64,000 nt of DNA from Septoria linicola (Eukaryota > Ascomycota > Dothideomycetes > Mycosphaerellales > Mycosphaerellaceae): contig CP099419.1 in the NCBI GenBank assembly GCA_024114885.1, positions 806,001 through 870,000 of the forward strand, read 5' to 3'. The notes under the pieces were generated by a model. That model was given only the letters and a program-made list of their open reading frames with translations, made no database searches and was not told the origin of the DNA. Below, one piece after another: positions 52,578 to 63,512 of the stretch. Each line of letters opens with the position of its first letter. Position 1 is the stretch's first letter. Both the position numbers and the translations under genes were made by a program.

Positions 52578-55292
52578 ATGGTGCTGCCGGAGGAGAAGAA
52601 TTTCTCATGCAATTTGTGCGGGAAAGCATTCGGTCGTTCTGAGCATCTGAAGAGGCACGAGCTGATGCATTCGCAAGGAGACAGGCCATTCAAATGCCAG
52701 TTCTGTCCCAAGGACTTCATCAGACGGTAAGGGTAAGACAGGCTGATGTAGTACCGGCAAGCCACGTGCTGATCATCCTGATAGAGACGCTTTGCAACAT
52801 CACGAAGCTACGCACAATGCCACTCCGTCCCTCCTCCAAAGAGGAGTGCGAGCTTGTGCAATTTGTTCTAGCGCAAAAGCTCGCTGCTCTGGGGAGGCAC
52901 AGTGTACGCGCTGCCAGGAGCGCGGTCTACAATGTGTCTACCCAGGAGGAGTCGAGACTCCGACATCCAGTACAAGTGATGTAGCTACGCCGGCGCATAT
53001 TTCCATTGTACCGCAGTATCAGTACCCGATACAGCAGCATGAACCGCAAACTCAGGCCACGCAGCCGATGCCACAGAACATCGTGCCTATGCAGGAGGGC
53101 AACATGACTGTCGGCTTCGATATTTGGGACCAGAACATACTTTCCAGTACTAACTGGCTAGAAGTTCTGGAGCCTGGGGGATATCCGCAATACAATTTCG
53201 ATGGGTTTCCGGCATTTGCCAACCCTGCTCATGGCTAACAGCGATTCTTTCCAGTAGAGTCTTCTCAGCAACCCGCGCATTTGATCCCTGCCTATCGCGC
53301 GAATCGATCTCAGGCGTACAGTGACTCGCCCGGCAGCGTGTTTTCATCGCACTCGAATGTCATCGCCGACAGTATAACAAGCTGTGGGAGTCATGATGAG
53401 CCGCCGACTCCAGGAGAGTTCTATGTCGACGGCGAGCCCGCGCGACACCCTCGCGTGAAACGACGAAAGACATCGAGCGCAAAGCGCACTCTTGATGTCG
53501 ATGGCCTGAGAGGGCCATCTCTCAGACTGCCGGACGGATTTCCATCGGACTTTGAACAGCAAATCATCGTCATAAATGACTCGACTTACACTGAGATCCA
53601 AAACCTCTACGACCGCAACTGCATCAATCCTCCACAGCCGTGGTCGCCGTACGAACCCATTCCTCTACCTGCAAAGGAGATACTGGGGCACTTTCTCGAC
53701 CTGTATTTCCGGCATTTTGATCAGACCATGCCTTTCCTACATCGCGGAAGCTTTCGGACCCTCCTCCATTAAGGCACCCTTATCATGGCTATGGCAAGTA
53801 TAGGTTGCAGTATCCTCCGGAGAATGCTGTATCATCGGTGCTCGTGACTTCGATGCACGAGATGGTTCGGCGATGTGTTTTGTACGTCAGGGAGAGCACT
53901 CCAGATCCTCAAGCACGGACAATCGCAAGTGGCGCTGCAGAGGTCCTGCATATTGTCGGTGCAGCTTTCCGTGGCGACAAATGTCTTCTGGATTCAGCGA
54001 TGGAGATGAGACACCATCTGGGCACAATCTTTGCAGATTGTGCACGTGCAGCTGGAGACAACATTCCTGCCACATCTGCGAATGGTATGAAAGGCACTCC
54101 TTGGGTGCCGTGGTGCCAACGAGAGAGCAACATCCGTCTTGCGTACTCAGCCTGGATGCTTGATGCTACAATAGCTTACCACTTTCAGCTTACACCATGT
54201 TTGTCCTTACGGGATGCGCGCCTACCATTACCTTGTCATGAAAAGCTCTGGATTGCGGACACTGAACAGGACTGGCAAGCGCTCAGCACATATAGCTTGC
54301 AGCAGCCAATTTTGAATACTGCTTTACAGGAACTATTCGTGGACAAGAAGCTGCCCCGTGAACGTGGTGAGTTCGCTCGTATTCTCACGATTCATGGCAT
54401 ATATCATAGAATATGGGAGGTTTCACGCTATCTGGAGAATCCGCTGAGCCAATGGATCCCAACCGCAAGCCGGCAACCAAGCACGGAGCTTCTGCCTACT
54501 GCGCCAGTCTGGCTTCCTTCCATGCCTGCGTTCGTGAAGTGGCAGAACTCAGCTTGCGATGCTATTGATGTGTTACACTGGCAAGCAAATGCGACCATCG
54601 GGCAAGCAAGCGGACTTGAACATCCCACTGTACTACAGTTACATTTTGCCAGGACAGTGGTCCTCGCAACGTATGATAGAATGGTCAGCTTGGTACGTCA
54701 CACCGCGAGCGGCACTATACATACCGTAGCAGCGCAAGAAGACCAGCACATCATCACGAGATGGGCAAATCAACATCAGTGCAAAGCAAGATTCGCTGCA
54801 ATTCACGCGGGTGTCGCCTTCTGGCACGTCCGCAGTTACACTATAGATGCCTCCCACGAAGCCCCGCCAGTGGGTCTGGCTGCGCTTGTCCTGTGGGCTT
54901 TTGGCACATTCACTAGTCGAAAGGCACTTGGTGCTTCTGCATCTCAGCAGCCGGGAGATCATCATACAGGCAATGAGCACTCGGAAGAAGCAGGTAATAG
55001 TGACGATGCCGCCTGCGATATTATTCTCATCGATCGTCCTACCGACGACGAGCTAGTGCAGACATTCATTCGCAATGGTCACAAAATGCAGGCCCATCTT
55101 ACGGGCGTTGGTGATCTCTACGCTCCGCGAGGGTCTGAGCGTGCTCTTGCACAAGCATGTAAACTGCTCAACTCTCTCAGATGCTGGGCCATCAACGAGT
55201 CCTGGTTGCAGCTTTTGCAAGGCCTAGTCAATACTCTTAGTCATGGCCACATAAATGGTCGAGGGCGTGAGCATGTTTTGCTAGCTGATTGA
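52578..55292 (+). pseudogene. C2H2-C2H2-Zn2Cys6 transcription factor with stops and frameshift
   Basis: Fungal regulator with two classes of DNA-binding module. Two C2H2 fingers come first: CNLCGKAFGRSEHLKRHELMH, then CQFCPKDFIRR|DALQHHEATH across a 58-nt intron at 52727-52784. A Zn2Cys6 cluster follows, with C-x2-C-x6-C-x5-C-x2-C-x6-C in RACAICSSAKARC...CVYP. Next are a Gln-rich linker and a fungal-specific middle homology domain that is intact from 53805 to the stop at 55292. The frame is broken three times: TAA at 53236-53238 (PAHG-stop-QRFFPVESSQQP), TAA at 53770-53772 (FRTLLH-stop-GTLIMAMASIG), and a one-base shift within about 53800-53810 (MASIG to QYPPENAV). Text on both sides of each break continues the family pattern, so this is one decayed gene rather than several. 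Its position next to GH127 suggests a former pathway-specific activator. Confidence 0.85.
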
Positions 55293-56038
55293 GGAGCTCC
55301 GACACGTTCGATGATCGCCGCGCTCGGGGGGAAGATCGCGAGGGTGTAGAACTTGCAAACCTCAGTCGCAGCTGGGCCAATGGCGTCTCAGGCTCGGGCA
55401 CGAACAGCGTTACGATGGATTACGGACCTATTGTGGATCGGCTGTCGCTCAAGGTACCGTAGGCTACATTACTGCGGCATACCAGGAACAGTCACGAGCG
55501 CCAGGAACCCTGGCCAGCAACGCGCTATCCCGTGGACCTGTAGTTCAAAAATAGCCACATTTGTATAGTGGACAGTGACACTTCTGTTCAAAGCCTTGCG
55601 CAGTATGTCACAACTCCGCAGCAAGCACGAGCTGCTTACTGTCGTGTCTGTCTCGCTCTACAGAACACTTCAAGACGGCGGAGCAGTATACGCAGCAACA
55701 GGCATCTTCAACCTGTGCGTGCTGGGTACAGGCCGGCATCGATACATGATCCTTGGCGCTGGTGCTCTGACTCCAACAGATCTGGCACGGAGCCAGGTGT
55801 ACGACACATAAGCTCGCAACTTCTAGGCTTAGCAGAAGATGACAACACACAGCTTGCACATGAATTGCAAACACGAGTTGGCCGCTGGTATCCGTTGCTG
55901 GGGACCATGCCATGACTTACGTTGATACTCGTCTCGGAAGCGTGATGGTCGTGCGTAGTTCCACAACTGGCCCTCTTTGTAGCATGAGGGCTCTCAACCT
56001 AAGTATCAGTGAGTCCCGAACTCGGCAGTAGAGTGTCC
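55293..56038. other. Intergenic with unresolved coding-like traces
   Basis: The 3' flank of the regulator remnant and promoter of the next gene. Short forward frames (55568-55915, 55575-55811) read partly protein-like but are unsupported; they may be decay products or chance. Confidence 0.4.
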
Positions 56039-56045
56039 TATATAA
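56039..56045 (+). promoter_or_regulatory. TATA box of the Gln-rich secreted protein gene
   Basis: TATATAA about 121-127 bases upstream of the ATG at 56166, followed by a CT/CA-rich leader in which transcription probably starts. Confidence 0.6.
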
Positions 56046-56165
56046 GCTACCGCTCGAGACTACCTTCACTGCTTATCCAGAACAGTAGACGTTCAATCAA
56101 GACTACATCTCAAAACCGAACACTCGCTTTCGCCATCCCGACAGGACATTATATCGACACTAAAC

Positions 56166-56645
56166 ATGCTTGCATCTGAAGTATTGCTTGCCAGCTTCGC
56201 AGCTTTAGCTGTGGCAATACCTCAAGGCTATGGCACTAACCACCAAAGCTCTTATGGCGATAATACTGTAGACACATCTCAAGGCCAATATCAGCAACAA
56301 CAATCTCAGAACTCTGGTCAACAGCAAGCCCAGAACTGGCAGTCGCAGCAGTCCGGCCAACAGGGCGGCTTTGCATCTTCGCAGAATCTTCAGCAAGCAG
56401 ACCACTCCCAGGACTACAATCAACAAAATTCACAGAACTGGCAACCGCAGCAGTCCAGCCAGCAAGGTGGATCCGTGCCTTCTCACAATCTGCAGCAAGC
56501 AGACACTTCGCAGTTCCAGCAGAACGGACAGAATCAGAACCAGTTCCAGCAATCTGGCTCCGACCAATCTCAGTTCAGCTCTGCATCCGGCTCTGCTTCG
56601 CAAAACTTCCAGCAAGCAGACACCTCCCAGTTCCAACAGAACGCA

Positions 56646-56677
<32 letters not shown>

Positions 56678-57059
56678 AAACCAATTCCAACAGCCTGGAT
56701 CAGATCAATCTCAATCCAACTTCGCCTCTGGCTCCTCTGGCTCATCCCAATCAGGTACCTCTTCGCAACAGCAGATCCCACTCAACTTCGACACCACCCC
56801 AAGCTCTCAAGACCACGACTACCAACAGCAAAACTGCGACGTCGGCCAACTCACACAGCTCGGCTCCTCCACTAAAGCCTCTCAAGTCGTCATCATTCAG
56901 AACGCCGAGATTGAACTGGACATTAATCGACTCATCTGCCGTGTCTATTCCGATGCAGACGGAAACCAACAAGTCGGGAATGACTTTTCCAAGGACAAGC
57001 CGTGTGACTTGGGAGAGGATACGATTCAGATTCAGAGTGTCAAGTGCTGGATCTCGTAG
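56166..57059 (+). CDS. Secreted Gln/Asn/Ser-rich repeat protein
   Basis: Single exon, 297 aa. Residues 1-18 are a clear signal peptide (MLASEVLLASFAALAVAIP). Residues about 30-205 are almost entirely Q, S, N and G, with imperfect repeats whose key pattern is NLQQAD-x-SQ...QNWQ..QQS.QQGG, plus a run of QN dipeptides near residue 160-172. The last 90 residues are a different, ordered domain with four cysteines (QQNCDVGQL, NRLICRVYSDADG, KPCDLGED, VKCWIS), ending at the final Ser. It could be a wall-associated or adhesive protein or a secreted effector; the prion-like composition makes aggregation plausible. I do not recognise the C-terminal domain. A good TATA box and leader support a highly expressed gene. 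Confidence 0.8.
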
Positions 57060-57885
57060 ATGTAGATCGAGAGTTGTAAGGGGATTTGGTGTGCTGATGG
57101 AAGGGGAGTAATTAATGAACAAAGTGAAAGTGATGATGGGATGAGGTAAAGGGGCACACAAAAGAATGGAGGCTATGACTAGACTGATATATAACGAAGG
57201 TGACGAATGCATGAATGATTGTCCTTACCACTGTTCTTCGTCTCTGCATGAGCGCGACTCATAACTGGATCAGCTGATCGAACAGAGCGCAGCGCAGTGG
57301 TTTCAGTCTGAGATGGACTGCGGCGGATGCAATTACCTCTTACTTCCCAATGTGACAGTTGCAGTAAGCATGTCTCAGGAGCGTGAACAAGATATCGTCT
57401 GTCAACCACCTTCCATACTAAGCAATACGTAAATTATGATCTTCACATATTACTTGTTCTTCAAATACCACAAAGTCAGATCAGATATTTCCATCTGCCT
57501 ATCCCATGTTCTGAACCCCAGTCCCGGGCCTGTATCCAAAGGGAGTTTCCCACTTGCCGCCCTGCCAGCTCACAGCCCTTTCAGCGAGTGACATTCTGCC
57601 TCCACTTCCCTGCTGTCGCATCTGACATGTTAGTATGACGAAGCAGGCCAAAGGCATGCTTTGTTCGCCTCGCAAAAGCGGTGCTCGAGCACTGCAAATA
57701 TGCATCCCATTCTTTCCAAGTGTTTCCCAAACACCAACAAGAAACAAAATCAAAACCCAAAACCCAACATCTATGCAGATAAGACATTACGCTTCAAGAA
57801 CATTAAACATCGTTGCCTTCATCCCTTTTCCCTTTCTTTCTTTTTTTCTTGCAGTCGACCAGCCAAAGTGACTTGGATACCGAGA
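57060..57885. other. Convergent intergenic region
   Basis: The 3' flanks of the secreted protein gene (+) and the SpaA gene (-). No supported gene. Confidence 0.55.
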
Positions 57886-60501
57886 CTACCGGTAGGGGTC
57901 GTAATCGCTACCACTACTGGCGATCGAAGCCTTATGCGCGTGCCCGTTGACAGTGACGGGTGGATGCGGAGCGCCATTCGCAGATGGTGCCTTGCTGTCG
58001 ACCTGAGGATGATCCTCGGTGGACCCATCGCCCCATTTGCCTGCCCAGCCAAACCAGCCTGCACTAGGCTTCTTGCCACTAGCCGGCGAGCTGTCGATTG
58101 GAGGCTGCTGCACAGCTTGAACCGAATCGCCGCGTGGGCCGAATTGTGGTACAGGTATCTGGAGACCTTTGCCGCCATCTATCGGAGACAGACCATCATC
58201 GTAGAAGGATTGCAGCTCATCTACTGCCTCGAGATCCTGGAATTCGCTCTTAGTCGAAGGTCGGATGCGCACAGATTTGATGAGCTCGACGACTGCTGCA
58301 GTGAGATTGCTCGCAGCTGCGTCTAGGAGCGCCACTGGCGACAAGCCGTGTGATGCAGCATGTTGTTTCGTGGCAGTGATCAAGCTGTTGGCGGTACCAG
58401 TGACTCTTGCCTTGAGCTTGCCCACACTGGGAGTAGGCGCGCTGCTTCCGGGTGATAGCGGTGAAGGTGCTGGAGACGGGTAGCCTTCGTCACGCACTGC
58501 TGCAGTGATCGATTGTACGCTGACCACCACAGACTTCACGCTGTCAAGCATGTTTTCTGTGCTGTTACCACGCGCAACCTTGAGCAGCTCATCCACTGCA
58601 AGCTGAAAGCTTGCGACATCTGTGTCTCGAACAAGACCACCTTCAGAGATGAGACCTTCCTGTCGGACAAGGCTACCAGTATCTATGCCGGTGTGCAAGC
58701 CGAGACCCATTGTCGAAGCGCGGAGATGCTTGTTCTGCGCCTTCACTTTAGCGTAGCGCTGCCTCCAGCTTTCGTTGTCCTTTTGCAATTGTGCGATTTG
58801 GGCCGCCATCTTCTCCTCTTGCTCGATAGCTTCATCATTCTGCCTGCTGAGTTCGCGCATCTCCCGCAGGTATACCATTGCCTGATCTTGCACCTCTTGA
58901 TTGAGCTTCTGCTGCTTTCGGAGCTCTTCCTGCATGTCTGCCATCTGCTTGTCCTGTTCAGCAGAGCTGGCCTGACTCTTGTTGGTCTGCAGCTGATGGC
59001 GGAGCTCGTCGAGTTCGACGTGGAGCTGTTGTAGCGCAGCAGTATCCTCAGCGCCCTCTCGCAGCTGCAGTTGAAGCTTTCCATTCTCTTCGTGCTTGGC
59101 GGCCAATTGCTCTCCCAGATCGTCCAGCTGTTCCTGGAAGTCGGCCATGCTACGATCGTGCTGGTCCCGCAGTTCATCGTGATCCCTTGATCTCGATTTC
59201 AGCTCGGATAGCTCTTGTTGCAGAGCATCGTGCGCAGTCTGTGCCTCAACATTCTTTCGCTCGAGACCCTCGCGTGTAGTGACCCATTCGCCGCGCTCGG
59301 CCTCAATGTGCGAGATCTTTGCGAGTTCCTGGTCCTTGATCACCAGTTTGTTCTCCAGAGCATCTAGCTTTTCTTTCAGCTCCAAGATTTCCTCTGCCTG
59401 AGCTTTCATGCGATCTCTTTCCTCGGCACTCGTTGCTTTGCTATAGCGATCGCTCATGCCGCGCGATACATGGTCCAGGCCAAAGGCATCCTCGTCGTCA
59501 TCCGCATCATCATCCTCGACCATAGTGCTCTTGTTGGGCACGATGGTATTGCTAGCAAACTGTTTCGGAAGTGGTCGGCCTAAAGATGCTGCTTCGCTCG
59601 GCCTGCGCGCGCCAGGAGCCACGCCGCCGTTTGGTCCATAAGGCGCTCCATTGGAAGCTAATCGAGGCGTTGGTGGACCGCCTCCTCTCCCCATCATCCC
59701 AGGGCCTGGAGGTCCTCCATAGCCAGGCCCAGGAGGTCGCATTCCTCCCACAGTGGGTGCGCGACTTCTGCTGCTCACGTTGCTAACGCTGCTCAATGGT
59801 CTCGAGATGTCTCCACCTGCGAATCGTGGTATCCGTCTTTCCAGCTCGTAGAAGACATCCGTTGCCAATTGCCTGAAACGTTCCGTTGGAAGCGTGCTAA
59901 GCTTCTGTCGTGCCTGATTTCGCTTGGGATGGAAGTTCTGCTTGGGGAGCAGAAATCGCGGCACATTTTCCACGCGCTGTAATCTCTCGTCCTCTCTTCG
60001 GATCAATTCGTCGTACACGTCTGTGCTCAGCTCCATGAATTGCGTGACGCTCAGTCGCAACAGCTTGTCCCGCGCTCTATTCGGTTTGGGATTGCCCTTC
60101 TCGTCTTGCAGACTTTCTGCCAAGTATGACCGGAGTGCAACATAGTGTCTCGACAAGGCGTCTTCGCTGTTCGGCGCGATCTGGCTCCTGCTGCTCTCAC
60201 GATTGGGAGGTCTTGGGAGACCCATACGCCCATCGCTTGACATGCCTACGGAGCTTGCGGAAGAAGGCGGTCGAATGCTCGATCCACTTGCAGACGGTCT
60301 GGAAATGTCTGTTGAGCCGCTTGGATGTTGCGACGAGGGCGGCGAAGACTGCAGAGGTCGTGCAGCGCCATATGGCCCTCCACTCCCGTATGGCACGTCG
60401 TTGGGTGTGCCTGTCGCTGTCCCGCCCAGACTGCCGTATTGTCCGACAAAGGATGAGTCGTTACTGCTCATCGACAGTGGTGACAACGGTGGGCGCTGCA
60501 T
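57886..60501 (-). CDS. spaA: Polarisome scaffold SpaA (Spa2 homologue)
   Basis: Single exon, 871 aa. Spa2/SpaA organises the polarisome at hyphal tips and links formin, Rho regulators and MAP kinases. The diagnostic feature is the pair of Spa2-homology (GIT-type SHD) repeats at about residues 145-235: ARDKLLRLSVTQFMELSTDVYDELIRR and ARQKLSTLPTERFRQLATDVFYELERR. The N-terminus and the 240-320 region are Ser/Pro/Gly-rich and disordered. Residues about 355-600 form a long coiled coil (EELKEKLDALENKL-type heptads, Gln/Glu/Leu rich). The C-terminal third (QLAVDELLKVARGNSTENMLDSVKSVV...) matches the conserved Spa2 C-terminal domain. The ATG at 60501 gives MQRPPLSP; a second ATG ten codons later (MSSNDSSFVG) is possible. 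Identification secure. Confidence 0.92.
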   Translation of the reverse strand: MQRPPLSPLSMSSNDSSFVGQYGSLGGTATGTPNDVPYGSGGPYGAARPLQSSPPSSQHPSGSTDISRPSASGSSIRPPSSASSVGMSSDGRMGLPRPPNRESSRSQIAPNSEDALSRHYVALRSYLAESLQDEKGNPKPNRARDKLLRLSVTQFMELSTDVYDELIRREDERLQRVENVPRFLLPKQNFHPKRNQARQKLSTLPTERFRQLATDVFYELERRIPRFAGGDISRPLSSVSNVSSRSRAPTVGGMRPPGPGYGGPPGPGMMGRGGGPPTPRLASNGAPYGPNGGVAPGARRPSEAASLGRPLPKQFASNTIVPNKSTMVEDDDADDDEDAFGLDHVSRGMSDRYSKATSAEERDRMKAQAEEILELKEKLDALENKLVIKDQELAKISHIEAERGEWVTTREGLERKNVEAQTAHDALQQELSELKSRSRDHDELRDQHDRSMADFQEQLDDLGEQLAAKHEENGKLQLQLREGAEDTAALQQLHVELDELRHQLQTNKSQASSAEQDKQMADMQEELRKQQKLNQEVQDQAMVYLREMRELSRQNDEAIEQEEKMAAQIAQLQKDNESWRQRYAKVKAQNKHLRASTMGLGLHTGIDTGSLVRQEGLISEGGLVRDTDVASFQLAVDELLKVARGNSTENMLDSVKSVVVSVQSITAAVRDEGYPSPAPSPLSPGSSAPTPSVGKLKARVTGTANSLITATKQHAASHGLSPVALLDAAASNLTAAVVELIKSVRIRPSTKSEFQDLEAVDELQSFYDDGLSPIDGGKGLQIPVPQFGPRGDSVQAVQQPPIDSSPASGKKPSAGWFGWAGKWGDGSTEDHPQVDSKAPSANGAPHPPVTVNGHAHKASIASSGSDYDPYR

Positions 60502-61842
60502 TGGCGCTTATTTAGGGAAGCAGCGAAACACGCTTTTCAAAGAGCCGCGGCTCAGGGGATTGAGTATGGCAGGCGCGATCGAGACCATGCGAGGAGGAGT
60601 GACGCACGGCAGTGGTGAGGTGAGGTGGTATGAGAGTATTCGTCCAAAATCCTGACACAGCCAATACGCCTCTGCTGTGCGATAGTACTGCTTGGATTGG
60701 AGTGAATGTCCGCGGTGTACGGGTCCGCGGTCAGGTGTTCGTCCGGAGATGTACCTGGCTTTGACGCAAGGGCAGCCCGGAGATCAAGATCTCTAACTAT
60801 TTGGCTGTCGTTGATGAATGAAAAAGGTCCCTTGGTTTCAGGAGTAGATTTGAACGATTTCCTGTTCCTGTTTCTCGTGCTTGTCGCCCCGCGATTCGGC
60901 CACGCTTCCCACTGTCCCTCAGGAATGTACACAACAAGCTGTAGAGACGGTGGTCGGCATAGATATGTCCGGGATAGTAGTGATGTGTGGTAGTCTGGCC
61001 GTAGTAGTAGATCGTGGAGATGCAACAGAAATACGAGGCCACCCTAGAATGCTAGCTGAGAGGAGGAGAACAGCCTCACGAGCGCCCCGGGCGTCAGAAA
61101 CACACCAGCAGCAGCGCGCAAGAAAGGTGTGGTTTGTGCCCCCTTTGCGGCGGATGCGTCGACGGCGCTGCTTGGGTGCACGAATCCACCATGCCTCTTT
61201 CGAAGGAGCGCCGACCATTCATCGGCCACGCTTCTACCAAGGCGTCGCAAGATCTGCAGGAACAGCCCTTTAACTTAGCGCTTGACCCAGCACTTGGTTG
61301 AGCCGCAAAGCAAAATCTCCGCTCCCATGGACAACGACGAGTTCGCTATATCTTTTCATAAGCGAACCCTCTGTTGAGCAGATGAGCTGCGCAGCGACAC
61401 AGTGGACACACTGTTCTCTGTCCGACTTCTGGCCTGATAGCAGCCGAATCTAGGCAGGCACTGCAGCATCCTTGCGAAAGTCTGCATCTTTCGATATCCC
61501 CATGACCAGGGCAAGGCTCGTGGAACGAAGAGCCGCCGCCGACTGACGCGTGGTCGCGAACCCCACGCGAACCCGAACACAGCAAGACAGAGAGTTGAAC
61601 TGCGCACAGGTGCCGCCGCTGCCACGACAGCTTGGCGGAGGCGCTCTCAAGACCAACGGTAGGTAGATATTGCCGTTCTCATGCTTTTCTCACAATTACT
61701 CTGTACCGCACACGTGAGCGGAAGTAGCTGATAGACCGATCGCCATCTCACAGACACTGCAGCTCGCCGATTCGTGTACGTCAGCAGATGGCCATCCTAA
61801 TATCGGCACCAGTCAACATGACTAAGAGCAGTACACAGCATC
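60502..61842. other. Divergent promoter region
   Basis: Upstream of both SpaA (-) and the DUF3605 gene (+). Several overlapping short frames on both strands, none convincing. Confidence 0.5.
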
Positions 61843-62726
61843 ATGGCGACAAAAGCAAAACACAATGCTACGATTTTGGACGTTGACAAGCAAGCAACGG
61901 CCTCCCCACCCAGCACTTCGGAATCACAAACGTTTCCACGCATCGATATCGGAGTCGGAGGCAGAGCCGACACACCGCAACGACAATTCCTCTTCTGGAA
62001 TGTGAATGTACCTGCTTCACAGCATACTGATAACTGTCCGCCCTATCTGCAATACGCACTTGAGAATGCCAAAGATCGGGCCATACTCAGCACGCCTGAT
62101 GCACAATACTTGCGTCAGTCGTGGAGTGATGTTTGCTCATTTGTAGAAGAAAATCGTCTTGATTTGTTTCAGAGAGTGCCCAGCGAATTGCGATTATACA
62201 GAGAATACTGCTCAAAGCTGGTACAAACACATGGCAGTGTGATGGACTTTGTCGTGAAGGAGCGCTTGGGTTGGACAAACCTCAATCCTTCTGGAATACC
62301 TTTCACTAATCCGGGTATGTAGAACGACCACGGTGAGCCTGTCGTTGGTCAAGACGCTGACACTGTCAGGTAGACGATTACAAGATCTTATACAACGACT
62401 GGCCATATGGCGTAGACGAACGAATTGTGCATTTAGTGGTCTGGACAAAGTTTCCTCTCCCTCCGGATCCTACTTCAGACATCGGAGATCTCTCGCCTGA
62501 AGTTCGTCTCATGATACAGGACTTTGTTGACACGACATTTGGTCGGAAGGATGTCATATGGTTTCTGAACTGGGCGAGCCTCAAGTCTATCCATTCAGTT
62601 GAGCATTTTCATGTGATGCTCTTTGATCCGGATATGCAGTTTGTGACCAGAATCACACATGGCGACGTGGCGTTGAAGGATAAAGTCAAGCCATCAAAGT
62701 TGACAGGAAATAATGGACTACCATAA
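61843..62726 (+). CDS. DUF3605 protein (N-acetylglucosamine-induced protein 1-like)
   Basis: Two exons, 61843-62314 and 62374-62726, with a 59-nt intron (GTATGT..TAG), give 274 aa. The acceptor is the TAG at 62371-62373, which joins FTNP to DDYKILYNDWPYGVDERIVHLVVWTKFPLP, the hallmark of DUF3605. Further conserved parts are YCSKLVQTHGSVMDFVVKERLGW (N-terminal half), VIWFLNWASLKSIHSVEHFHVML and the C-terminal KPSKL. Candida Gig1 and related proteins are linked to growth on GlcNAc, but no biochemical activity is established. No signal peptide, so probably cytosolic. Using the CAG three bases upstream as acceptor would put the frame out, so the splice site is well determined. Confidence 0.88.
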
Positions 62727-63512
62727 GGCATAGAAGCACATGTATCATGCACCTGGAGCAGTGAAAACCTGCACAGATCCGGAATAATTACATTCAGAGT
62801 GGTTAGGAGGTAGGTCTTACAAAGAGTTCACAAGCACCACTCTGGCAGGACGGGAACAGCCGGGCCTGCTTTTTGCTTTTCTGTTCACTGGCTGCTCTTC
62901 ACACGTCTTCGCCCAACCGCGCTCACATGGCACTTGCTCGTTCACGTCTCGCGCCCAGCAAAACTCGCGGTGGCTTCCGCGAGGAGAGAACATGCTTGAA
63001 GGCACGCCAGATGTTGCATCGAAGCTTTGTGCCTGATTACAGTCTTCCCACGTGACCGCCGCATGGGAAAGGGCTGCAGTCATTCGGCCATGACGCCTGT
63101 ACCTGCGAAACATTTGAGCTAATCGGCAGTGGCGCATACAAGATCGAAGGACAACACCACACATAGCAACGGCTCTTGTCGTGTGTTTACCAGAATCGTC
63201 CACTTGTCGTCGGTCGATGGCCCACATGGCGGACGCTTATACGCCTTGTCACTGTGGTGTGACGCAGCAGAGGATCGCGAAACCACAACGTCTGAGTTCT
63301 GAATTTCTGCTGCTCTTCACAAGTGACAACCTAATTGTCTACTCTACTGAGGGCTACAGAGTTCCGCAAGCCGTCCTATACCAACACGCGATAATTTGAT
63401 CAGCATCAACGTCAATCCGGTACACAGCCTGCTTTTACATCGAGAGACCCCTGCTTTGAGGAGTATAGCACGACCTCGATTAGGCATAGGCTCTGATTTC
63501 TCGGATACGCAC
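62727..63512. other. Intergenic
   Basis: The 3' flank of the DUF3605 gene and promoter of the gene entering the right edge. No supported feature. Confidence 0.5.

Noticed and set aside
53222..53257. An intron removing the first TAA of the regulator
   Set aside because: A branch-like CTAAC and a CAG acceptor exist, but no upstream GT gives the right phase without deleting clearly coding-like sequence, so a nonsense mutation is simpler.
56371..57111. 246-codon ORF overlapping the Gln-rich secreted protein
   Set aside because: It is the +1 reading of the CAG/AAC-rich repeat, giving Arg/Thr/Ser-rich sequence, and lacks the signal peptide.
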